Assembly: GCA_001829415.1 (NCBI GenBank)
Contig: MIBE01000061.1
Location: forward strand, 1-46,517
Length of the DNA stretch: 46,517 nt
Direction: 5' to 3'
Origin: Spirochaetes bacterium GWF1_51_8
Lineage (GTDB): Bacteria; Spirochaetota; Brevinematia; Brevinematales; GWF1-51-8
In this document: positions 36,101 through 41,826 of the stretch, one piece after another
Numbering within the stretch: the stretch's first letter is position 1
Layout: the number at the start of each line of letters is the position of its first letter
The notes under the pieces: model-generated
Told to the model about the DNA's origin: nothing
The model's input: the letters and a program-made list of their open reading frames with translations, nothing else
Database searches by the model: none
Made by a program: the position numbers and the translations under genes

Positions 36101-36154
36101 GAGAAATAAAAGACCCTGATTTCGCTTCAGGGTCTTGATTGCTTGTGCGATCAT
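33116..36154 (-). CDS. Large membrane-anchored coiled-coil protein (DUF4175-like)
   Basis: 1012 residues. Three membrane helices lie near the N-terminus (about 14-40, 43-65 and 127-154), then a beta-rich region with Ig-like features (about 160-450, for instance FTLDLSALDGRYDSYYLKAG), then 500 residues of coiled coil rich in Gln, Met, Lys and Glu (KMKEMEEQISKIEA, LEKQMQQNQQQGQGQPQMM). The build matches DUF4175-type proteins. It would project into the periplasm and may be structural. A small secreted protein gene is upstream, 34 bases away. A terminator-like hairpin lies in its first codons (see findings). No catalytic motif is visible. Confidence 0.7.
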   Translation of the reverse strand: MIAQAIKTLKRNQGLLFLGLTLNALVMLFLIALCGILVIPGVPLWIAVVCVSLAVLAIAVALTGARSIAARKTLLRDYETRIFGRRLLVLDSIVEFHYKGVSVPDEGDIWIHGFAKNYEADSRKAKRAIAASAAVLLLALAGAILALPQAINVFRSVGEFLGDNPMPEIPAYYIIDKPFTLDLSALDGRYDSYYLKAGGRIFESPNGVFTIGADTASADSLVITVIASKFGLAREVFTGKIDGTTRLLPNKITMSVVYPFKTEEYAELQDIEVWAGGKVVLNGSMTKDLTNIAVSAPKAETGFTGGNFHASFYPSGMKTYLLTLMSSDGDVFHAPEFTIKAVPNTPPSIKLLYPPQDIVLGNTVWTVNSLVESEDDQGIVRFEYSVKVTNKDPYLSAEYSGMSKGSAPVSDLPRYIKKALKFGSDTIELLPGDVAVVKIAAVDPFGAHSKEAVFKIVSPDFETLMEERKDIAQTLEDTIKALSNTHAEFQKDIANKNLAGADQKMKEMEEQISKIEASQAAISENYKNDENTIKEIKESLEQLKEITQKLQKQSESLKQMMEFNQAQMQEKPMELDPAKIPQLLKELKAMLKNMEYYQKFSELVNRYKILESTYDLMKDIEKEQGKFDQTKGSFDDQLGDMKKSEFDKVAELSEQLEIESKKLQMGDMQSFEKSDSLMSQMKNAVQDAVQQAGQQRLEEKIDKIQAIIEELFIDEILIREADLAAAVPKTQADWESQDEIVEKINALDVSTRDLGARIEEALEGLIFAGDVHEQIMLQIDNHRKVMDVILANIRDKNFGILKMTLGINGNYLGVVSLYLMKVNSALEKQMQQNQQQGQGQPQMMSMKMEDLVKMQGMMSQSLQSLLQQMQKDGQITPEMQKMMDELSALQKEIQKNLQNMMSQTGQGAISGGQEAGKMMDELIKGLESYQINGELAEKSKQIEEKLLDSQKALQSKGVSEERKSEEAKVYEISPPKENEKFYIEKIDLSSIPKNALGEYYKQIIKKYMSGKE

Positions 36155-36188
36155 TCGAATTACATCCGGCGGTTTTTACTTCCGGGCG

Positions 36189-36719
36189 CTATTTCCCCGT
36201 GATGCGGAAGCTCTTTGCCATTTTGCCTAAAAACGGGGCGTAGGTGTCCTGATAATCGACGACTACGCTCTGAACATACATATAGTACTTTTTTCCCTTC
36301 ACAAGAATCGTAATCCCGGTCAGCATATCGAACCCGCTCTGGTTCATCTCGATCGCGCCCATCGCGGCATCGTCCGCACCGGCGGCTTTGATCTGCGCGG
36401 TCGGCGGGATGATCCGGTCTTCGGAAAGCATATTCTCTCCGCCCAGGTTCTCCAATGTCCCTTCGAGAAGTTCGAGGGCGGTCATTTTCTTATCGTTCTT
36501 GGGATAGACATACACCCCGAACGCGGCATAGCCGTCGGCGGAAGAGTATGTGATATTCGGAACACCGACGCTATCGTCGTAGGATTCGCTCCAGTCGTCC
36601 GGATAATCGAACTTGAACCCGTCCGGATCGCTATGGCTGAGCATCTTCGCGGACACCATCCCCGCGAGAAGGATCATCGCGAATAACGAAACACACCCGA
36701 AAAACTTTTTCGTCATCAT
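36189..36719 (-). CDS. Small secreted protein (PsbP/DcrB-like fold)
   Basis: 176 residues with a signal peptide (about 1-24, ending MVSA). The mature part begins SHSDPDGFKFDYPDDWSESY, a start typical of the PsbP/DcrB-like fold, and ends VDYQDTYAPFLGKMAKSFRI, also seen in that group. Two ATG codons follow GGAGG; the second (36716) has the better spacing. The role is unknown. It shares a promoter with, and lies just upstream of, the large coiled-coil gene. Confidence 0.72.
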   Translation of the reverse strand: MMTKKFFGCVSLFAMILLAGMVSAKMLSHSDPDGFKFDYPDDWSESYDDSVGVPNITYSSADGYAAFGVYVYPKNDKKMTALELLEGTLENLGGENMLSEDRIIPPTAQIKAAGADDAAMGAIEMNQSGFDMLTGITILVKGKKYYMYVQSVVVDYQDTYAPFLGKMAKSFRITGK

Positions 36720-36749
36720 AGCCCTCCTGAAAATATTTCAGTCAGTTAT

Positions 36750-36777
36750 ATTTTATCATACTTTAAGGTTAAATCAA
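36750..36777 (-). promoter_or_regulatory. Sigma-70 promoter, extended -10, for the small secreted protein
   Basis: Minus strand TTGATT (36777-36772), 16 bases, TAAAAT (36755-36750) with TGA before the -10 box. Confidence 0.6.
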
Positions 36778-36899
36778 GCGGAAATGAAAAGAAAACCCTT
36801 TATCCTCAATACAAGAAAGTCGTTGATTTCCCAGTCTCATAACTGTTGTGAAAGGATTATCGTCATCCTGATTGATATATCGAACTGATTTATCGAACT

Positions 36900-36928
36900 T
36901 TGCGTTTTTCGCCAGTATCCTGTAAAAT
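36900..36928 (+). promoter_or_regulatory. Putative promoter of folD
   Basis: TTGCGT (36900-36905), 17 bases, TAAAAT (36923-36928), 17 bases before the ATG. Directly upstream TATCGAACT is repeated (36877-36885 and 36890-36898), a possible operator. Confidence 0.5.
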
Positions 36929-36945
36929 ATCCCCGGGAGATAAAA

Positions 36946-37806
36946 ATGATCCTTGACGGTAAAGCGCTTGCGGCGCTCGAACGCGAAAAAATCAAAGCTA
37001 AAGCCGCCGAACTTGGAATCAAGCCCGGCCTGACGGTAATCCTTGTCGGAGAAGATCCCGGCTCGGTGTCGTATGTCAGCTCGAAGGAAAAGGTCGGAGC
37101 GGAACTCGGGTTTGCCTCGCGCGCGATCCGCATGCCGGAAACCGCGAGCGAAGCCGAAGTCTTGAAGCTCATCGCCGAACTGAACAGAGACCCGTCGGTG
37201 CACGGTATCCTCGTCCAGCTCCCGCTTCCCGCGCATATCGACGAAAACCGCGTGATCTTCGCGATCGACCCGTCGAAGGATGTCGACTGTTTCCACCCCT
37301 ATAACTTCGGGTGTCTCCTCGCCGGGAACCAAATCGTCGAGCCGTGCACGCCCAAAGGCGTCATGCGGATACTCGACCATTACAATATAGACCTCAAGGG
37401 CAAACGCGCGGTCGTGGTCGGTCGGAGCAATATTGTCGGCAAGCCAGTCGCGGTGCTCCTTTTACAGCGCCACGCCACCGTTACCATCGCCCACTCGCGC
37501 ACTGTCGACCTTCCGGCGGTATGCCGTGAGGCGGATATCCTCGTGGCGGCGATAGGCAAGCCCAACATGATCGGCGCGGACTATGTGAAGGACGGCGCGG
37601 TCGTGATCGATGTCGGCACGAACCGTGTGGATGACGCGAGCCGCCCGAAAGGCTACTACCTGACAGGCGACGTCGACTTCCAGACGGTCGAACACAAAGC
37701 CTCGGCGATCACTCCTTCTCCGGGCGGCGTAGGCCCGATGACTATAGCGATGCTGATGTCGAACACGCTCGAACTCGCGCTCCTCGCGCGGGAGAAGAAG
37801 GTATGA
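36946..37806 (+). CDS. folD: Bifunctional methylenetetrahydrofolate dehydrogenase/cyclohydrolase
   Basis: 286 residues, full length. FolD interconverts methylene-, methenyl- and formyl-tetrahydrofolate. Signatures in order: VGEDPGSVSYVSSKEK with the catalytic lysine, GILVQLPLPAHID, KDVDCFHPYNFG, GRSNIVGKPVAVLL for the NADP site, and PSPGGVGPMTIAMLMSNT. GGGAGA at 36935-36940 sets the ATG. Its stop overlaps the rsmI start as ATGA, so the two are coupled. Confidence 0.97.
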   Translation: MILDGKALAALEREKIKAKAAELGIKPGLTVILVGEDPGSVSYVSSKEKVGAELGFASRAIRMPETASEAEVLKLIAELNRDPSVHGILVQLPLPAHIDENRVIFAIDPSKDVDCFHPYNFGCLLAGNQIVEPCTPKGVMRILDHYNIDLKGKRAVVVGRSNIVGKPVAVLLLQRHATVTIAHSRTVDLPAVCREADILVAAIGKPNMIGADYVKDGAVVIDVGTNRVDDASRPKGYYLTGDVDFQTVEHKASAITPSPGGVGPMTIAMLMSNTLELALLAREKKV

Positions 37807-38495
37807 ACGGCGTCCTGTATGTGGTCGCGACACCTATCGGGAACCTCGGCGATATCACATTACGCGCGCTCGAGACCCTGAAAGAAGTTGACTGTATCGC
37901 CTGCGAGAACCCGTTGTACACCCTGAAACTGCTCAATCATTTTGAGATAAAAAAACGCCTGCTGGAACACTCTCCCGCCAACCAGGCGAATAGCGCGAAA
38001 GGGATTATTTCGTTGCTGAAGGACGGCAAGAATATCGCGCTTGTCACCGACTCCGGCACGCCGTGCGTCTCCGATCCGGGCCAGCTCCTCGTGCGTCTCG
38101 TCGCCGAAGAAGGCATCCGCGTGATACCTATACCCGGCCCCTCGGCATTAACCGCTCTTGTTTCGGCGAGCGGGTTTCCGTCGGACAGACTCGTCTTTCT
38201 CGGCTTCCTGTCGAAAAAGGAAGGCAAGGCTACGAGGGAGCTAAATCTTTTCAGGGACATAGATTGCACAGTGGGGCTATACGCCTCGCCGCACCAGATA
38301 ATAAAAGTGCTCGAATGGATTAATAAAGTTTTCGGAAATGTCGAAATTATTATAGGAAGGGAAATGACCAAGATGAACGAGGAGTTCATCCGGGGGAATA
38401 TCTCGGACATAGTCCAGTCCCCGGTCACTGAAAAGGGCGAATTCGCCATTCTGATCCATAACGGTAAGCGTGAAAAAAAAGAAGAAGAAGATTGA
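37803..38495 (+). CDS. rsmI: 16S rRNA (cytidine(1402)-2'-O)-methyltransferase
   Basis: 230 residues of the tetrapyrrole-methylase type fold. LYVVATPIGNLGDITLRALE at the start, LVTDSGTPCVSDPG, IPIPGPSALTALVSASGFP and LVFLGFLSKKEG are all typical of RsmI, which methylates C1402 in the decoding centre. The block that normally reads C-E-D-T-R is here ACENPLYTLKLL, so the conserved Asp and Arg are replaced; most other motifs are intact. It is shorter than RsmI of enterobacteria, lacking the C-terminal extension. Confidence 0.9.
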   Translation: MNGVLYVVATPIGNLGDITLRALETLKEVDCIACENPLYTLKLLNHFEIKKRLLEHSPANQANSAKGIISLLKDGKNIALVTDSGTPCVSDPGQLLVRLVAEEGIRVIPIPGPSALTALVSASGFPSDRLVFLGFLSKKEGKATRELNLFRDIDCTVGLYASPHQIIKVLEWINKVFGNVEIIIGREMTKMNEEFIRGNISDIVQSPVTEKGEFAILIHNGKREKKEEED

Positions 38496-38515
38496 AAAAG
38501 TACGGTTTGAAAGTA

Positions 38516-38543
38516 TAAAGAATATCGGACGAGTATCCGATAA
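38516..38543 (+). promoter_or_regulatory. Sigma-28-like (FliA) promoter of flgM, with dyad
   Basis: TAAA (38516-38519), 16 bases, TCCGATAA (38536-38543), close to the TAAA-N15-GCCGATAA consensus. TATCGGA (38523-38529) and TCCGATA (38536-38542) form a dyad in the same place. A sigma-70 alternative, TTGAAA at 38492 with TATAAA at 38514 (16 bases apart), overlaps it. Confidence 0.55.
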
Positions 38544-38568
38544 TAGAATGTGAAAGAGGAGGTTTCCT

Positions 38569-38859
38569 ATGGAAATCAACGGATTAGGCGGAATAAGGCC
38601 GATTGACAACACCAACAAACCTAATAAAGTGAACTTGAAGAGCGACAGCCTCGGATTAGGCTCCGACAATGTGGAGATCTCTGAAGAAGCTAAAAAGTTA
38701 GCCGAGCTCTCGAAGTACCAGGAAGTAGTGGCGAACTCGCCCGATATCCGCGAAGATAAGATCGCGGAAGTAAAGGCTAAACTCGAAAGCGGCGCGTACA
38801 ACAACGAAGAAGTGATGAACGCAGTCGCCGAAAAGCTGATGAAGGTCTTGGGATTATAA
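38569..38859 (+). CDS. flgM: Anti-sigma-28 factor FlgM
   Basis: 96 residues, normal for FlgM. The C-terminal half, NVEISEEAKKLAELSKYQEV then SPDIREDKIAEVKAKLESGA and NAVAEKLMKVLGL, is the conserved sigma-binding segment; the N-terminal half is polar and probably disordered. FlgM holds sigma-28 inactive until the flagellar export gate opens. AGAGGAGG at 38555-38562 sets the ATG. It stands alone, away from other flagellar genes, after the folD-rsmI unit. Confidence 0.93.
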   Translation: MEINGLGGIRPIDNTNKPNKVNLKSDSLGLGSDNVEISEEAKKLAELSKYQEVVANSPDIREDKIAEVKAKLESGAYNNEEVMNAVAEKLMKVLGL

Positions 38860-38921
38860 CTCGCACCGGCCGATCCACTCCTTAATGGCCGGAAAAAATA
38901 GAACTTGAATGGGGAAACCAT

Positions 38922-38949
38922 AAAGAGTCGCGTAAGCGGCTCTTTTTTA
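38922..38949 (+). terminator. Rho-independent terminator of flgM
   Basis: AAAGAGTCGC, loop GTAA, GCGGCTCTTT with one wobble pair, followed by a T-run. Confidence 0.85.
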
Positions 38950-38963
38950 TTGTGGGAAAAAAT

Positions 38964-38989
38964 CAGAGCCACAAGCGGCTCTTTTTTTA
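38964..38989 (+). terminator. Second, tandem terminator
   Basis: AGAGCC (38965-38970), loop ACAAGC, GGCTCT followed by seven T. It repeats the sequence of the terminator 40 bases upstream. Confidence 0.7.
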
Positions 38990-39351
38990 TTGGTTCGATT
39001 GGCTCGGGGTGACATCCATTTTTAAAAGAGTCACCCTACCTTTCATTCAGGGCAGGCACACGGCTCTTTTTTTCTTCGACCGGCTCGGGATGACAATCAC
39101 TATGGTATATGCCGCGCCGGTGCGGCAAAAAAGACTATTTCAATCCACGGCAGACTTATTCCGAAACCGCGGACGTCGAGCGGAGCCGAGACGGTATCGA
39201 AACACAGGATGCCCCGTACACATTAAAACTATTCTTCAGCCTGTACCGCGCTTAATTTCAACCTCTCCGAGCGCGTTTCCCGCGAATAGCGGGATGTCGA
39301 GGAACTTGTCCCGAGCCAGTCGAGGGAGCCTGCCCCGAGCCTGTCGAGGGG

Positions 39352-39380
39352 TTGACGAAACCCCAGCTCGTCATTATAAT
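39352..39380 (+). promoter_or_regulatory. Sigma-70 promoter of cysS
   Basis: TTGACG (39352-39357), 17 bases, TATAAT (39375-39380). The -35 box lies at the edge of the repeat array (GTCGAGGGGTTGACG). Confidence 0.75.
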
Positions 39381-39410
39381 TTACTTTCAATATACCCACG
39401 GAGGAACATT

Positions 39411-40811
39411 ATGCCCGTCCGTTTCTACAACACGATGACCCGTGAACTCGAAGACTTTACGCCGTTACAACAAGGGACCGTGACAATGTACACCTGCGGA
39501 CCGACGGTCTATAACTTTCTCCATATCGGGAACCTCCGTTCGTTCCTGTTCGAGGACCTGCTTCACCGTTGGCTCACATACCGGGGCTACAATGTCCGGC
39601 AGATCATGAACCTGACCGATATCGACGACAAGACGATCAAGGGATCGCAGGCGAAAAAAATCCCGCTCGCGGAATACACCGAACCCTATAAAAAGGCCTT
39701 CTTCGACGACCTGAAAACGCTGAATTTCACCCCTGCGGAGAAATACCCGTCCGCGACCGAACACATCCCTGAAATGGTCGCGATCATCGAAAAGCTGATC
39801 GCGGGGGGGTACGCCTACGAGACCGACGACGGGGTATACTTCAAGATCACGTCGTTCGCGCCCTACGGCAAGCTCGCGCATCTCGACCGCGACAGCCTCC
39901 GCGCCGGGGCGAGCGGACGTGTGGCTAACGACGAGTACGAGAAGGAGACCGTGTCCGACTTCGCGCTCTGGAAAAAATGGACTCCCGGCGACGGCGATGT
40001 TAAGTGGGATTCCCCATGGGGCGAAGGTCGCCCGGGCTGGCATATCGAATGTTCCGCGATGAGCATGAAGTACCTCGGCGAGACGCTCGATATTCACACG
40101 GGCGGGGTGGACAACATGTTCCCGCACCATGAGAACGAGATCGCGCAGAGCGAAGCCGCGACCGGGAAACCGTTTGTCAGGTATTGGCTCCACGCCGCGC
40201 ACCTTGTGGTCGAGGGCGAGAAGATGGCTAAGTCGAAGGGGAACTTTTACACTCTCCGCGATCTGCTGGAAAAGGGATACTCCCCGCGCTCGATTCGTTA
40301 CCTCCTCTACACCACCCATTACCGGAAACCGCTGAATTTCACGTTCGACGGGATCAAGGCGGCGGACGCTTCGCTCAAGCGTATCGATGATTTTCTCTTC
40401 ACCCTGCGGAATGTCAAGAACAGCGGTGAAGCCGATAGCGCGCTTACTGCGCTCCTCAAGACGCAGACTGAAAAGTTCGAGGCCGGGATAGACGAAGACC
40501 TCAACATCGCCGAGGGTATGGGCGCGTTATTCGAACTGATCCGCGCAGTCAACGAGAAGATGGAGAGTGTGACAACCGCGCTCGCGGGCGAGATCATCGC
40601 GTTTTTTGAAAAGATCGAAACCGTGCTGGGGTTTTTAAGCCTCGGCGGCCCGGGCGAACTGAACGAAGAGGACATGGAACTGATCGCCGCGAGGACGGCC
40701 GCGAAGAAGAACAAGGACTTCGCGCGCGCCGACGAGATCAGGAAGGCGCTCCTCGCGAAGGGAATCGAAGTCCGGGACACCCCCGATGGCCCGGTCTGGA
40801 AGCGGATATAA
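39411..40811 (+). CDS. cysS: Cysteinyl-tRNA synthetase
   Basis: 466 residues from the ATG at 39411, which follows GGAGG (39400-39404); the frame is open far upstream into repeats, which are not coding. Class I signatures are present: zinc cysteine C29 in YTCGPTVY, HIGN at 38-41 (the HIGH motif), HIECSAMS with the second zinc cysteine, GGVDNMFPHHENE, and KMAKS at 271-275 (the KMSKS motif). Length and domain order are normal. It charges tRNA(Cys) in the cytoplasm. Confidence 0.97.
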   Translation: MPVRFYNTMTRELEDFTPLQQGTVTMYTCGPTVYNFLHIGNLRSFLFEDLLHRWLTYRGYNVRQIMNLTDIDDKTIKGSQAKKIPLAEYTEPYKKAFFDDLKTLNFTPAEKYPSATEHIPEMVAIIEKLIAGGYAYETDDGVYFKITSFAPYGKLAHLDRDSLRAGASGRVANDEYEKETVSDFALWKKWTPGDGDVKWDSPWGEGRPGWHIECSAMSMKYLGETLDIHTGGVDNMFPHHENEIAQSEAATGKPFVRYWLHAAHLVVEGEKMAKSKGNFYTLRDLLEKGYSPRSIRYLLYTTHYRKPLNFTFDGIKAADASLKRIDDFLFTLRNVKNSGEADSALTALLKTQTEKFEAGIDEDLNIAEGMGALFELIRAVNEKMESVTTALAGEIIAFFEKIETVLGFLSLGGPGELNEEDMELIAARTAAKKNKDFARADEIRKALLAKGIEVRDTPDGPVWKRI

Positions 40812-40838
40812 ACGAAAGAAAAATATTCTATTCGGAAC

Positions 40839-40866
40839 TTGAAATATTTTGCGGGTAAGATATACT
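40839..40866 (+). promoter_or_regulatory. Sigma-70 promoter of the YbjN-like gene
   Basis: TTGAAA (40839-40844), 16 bases, TATACT (40861-40866). Confidence 0.6.
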
Positions 40867-40909
40867 ATATGCGGAAGATAAAAATTTTACATGAACATAG
40901 GAGGATACA

Positions 40910-41401
40910 ATGAAGAGATTTTTGACGATTGTGTGTGTGATGTTTGTTGCTGTTTCTCTCGGCTTCAGCATGTCCGCGAAAGAAGTGGGTAAGTCCTTGA
41001 AGTCCCACAAGGGCGACGGATACAAATTCATCAAGGAAACCGAGAAGGATAAAAGCTGGAAAGTTGAGTATGAGTACAGCGATACCGCTTACAATGTTTT
41101 CATCCTGATCGCTGACGACGTAGTCAACGCCGACGATAAGAATGTTGTCATGTATGCCGACGTCATGGTCACCGACGATCAGCCTAGTGAAGAGATGCTT
41201 CTGAAGATACTCGAACTCAACATCGAAGACAGCGAATGGGGATTTTTCTCCCTTTATAGCGGTGACAGCGGATGGATGATCCAGTACAATATCAAATTCC
41301 GCCTCGACGCACTTTCCGATGGTTCTATGTACGATGCAGTCCAGTACATCGTAGAGGCCGCCAGCTACTACAACGGCAGCCTCTCAGGTTCAGGCGAATA
41401 A
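40910..41401 (+). CDS. Small secreted protein, possibly YbjN-like
   Basis: 163 residues with a signal peptide (about 1-22) and a good AGGAGG site. The mature part has the alternation of YbjN/type III chaperone-like domains: MLLKILELNIEDSEWGFFSL, then SGWMIQYNIKFRLDALSDGS and YDAVQYIVEAASYYNGS. The family assignment is tentative. It is a single-gene unit with its own promoter and terminator, which suggests good expression. The role is unknown. Confidence 0.65.
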   Translation: MKRFLTIVCVMFVAVSLGFSMSAKEVGKSLKSHKGDGYKFIKETEKDKSWKVEYEYSDTAYNVFILIADDVVNADDKNVVMYADVMVTDDQPSEEMLLKILELNIEDSEWGFFSLYSGDSGWMIQYNIKFRLDALSDGSMYDAVQYIVEAASYYNGSLSGSGE

Positions 41402-41416
41402 TCAAGTTTATTTTTA

Positions 41417-41449
41417 GAATGCCGGGGGCGACTCCGGCATTCCTTTTTC
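41417..41449 (+). terminator. Rho-independent terminator
   Basis: GAATGCCGG (41417-41425) and CCGGCATTC (41434-41442) form a perfect stem, followed by CTTTTTCTT. Confidence 0.88.
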
Positions 41450-41484
41450 TTAAGGGTGTGTGAATAACCAAGGGGTTGGTTGTT

Positions 41485-41718
41485 ATGAAAGGGGTTAGAA
41501 AACACCATATCTCCGAAAACTTTTTCCGGGAAGATTCATTTCCCAAGAACGACGAATCTCTTCAGTTGATTCAAGATCTTTTTAGCGCCGATCCGCCGCC
41601 GGAAGCGAAAATCGATTATTTTGACGACAATCTTGTCTGGGGCGAGGACGACGACGACCTCGATAAAGATTACTTTTCACGCGATCCCGACCTTTCTTTC
41701 GACGACGACGAAATCTAA
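41485..41718 (+). CDS. Small highly acidic protein of unknown function
   Basis: 77 residues from the ATG at 41485; AAGGGG at 41470-41475 supports this start over a TTG at 41476. The first third is mixed (MKGVRKHHISENFFREDSFP); the rest is very acidic, with WGEDDDDLDKDYFSRDPDLS and an end in DDDE. No domain is recognised. It lies between a terminator and the dnaK promoter. The base composition is like that of its neighbours, and codon use looks real, but it could be a lineage-specific gene without known relatives. Confidence 0.55.
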   Translation: MKGVRKHHISENFFREDSFPKNDESLQLIQDLFSADPPPEAKIDYFDDNLVWGEDDDDLDKDYFSRDPDLSFDDDEI

Positions 41719-41755
41719 ATCATTTCTTCCTTTTTAAATAGCCGAAGCTGTAAAA

Positions 41756-41786
41756 CTTTTCCGGTTTCTTCCGAAAAGTATATACT
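41756..41786 (+). promoter_or_regulatory. Putative dnaK promoter with dyad and CTTCCGAAAA motif
   Basis: CTTTTCCGG (41756-41764) and CCGAAAAG (41771-41778) form a dyad just before TATACT (41781-41786). CTTCCGAAAA (41769-41778) is shared with the ompA-like promoters. AACCCGTGCGGGTT (41791-41804) makes a short hairpin in the leader. No CIRCE element is seen. Confidence 0.5.
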
Positions 41787-41826
41787 GACGAACCCGTGCG
41801 GGTTAGATGTATTACGGAGGAGAATC

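Larger units (their letters stand above)
38860..39410. repeat. Non-coding region of stacked terminators and family B-like repeats
   Basis: These 551 bases hold no credible gene. After two terminators (38922-38989) there are degenerate copies of the motif TCGA-x-x-GGCTCGGGRTGACA at about 38996-39015 and 39077-39096, a third GGCTCTTTTTTT block at 39062-39073, and a dense array at 39290-39350 in which GTCGAGG and CCCGAGCC recur (CTTGTCCCGAGCCAGTCGAG, CTGCCCCGAGCCTGTCGAGG). An open frame crosses the region in the frame of cysS, but its composition follows the repeats and it has no start signals. Confidence 0.6.

Noticed and set aside
38952-39410. Open extension of 153 codons in front of cysS
   Set aside because: It is translated repeat and terminator sequence; the true start at 39411 has GGAGG, a promoter and the standard CysS N-terminus.
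38860-39410. Possible CRISPR array in the repeat-rich gap
   Set aside because: The repeats are degenerate, unevenly spaced and partly inverted, and no cas gene is present.
41719-41826. CIRCE heat-shock operator before the dnaK-like gene
   Set aside because: No TTAGCACTC/GAGTGCTAA inverted repeat is present; the dyad there has a different sequence.
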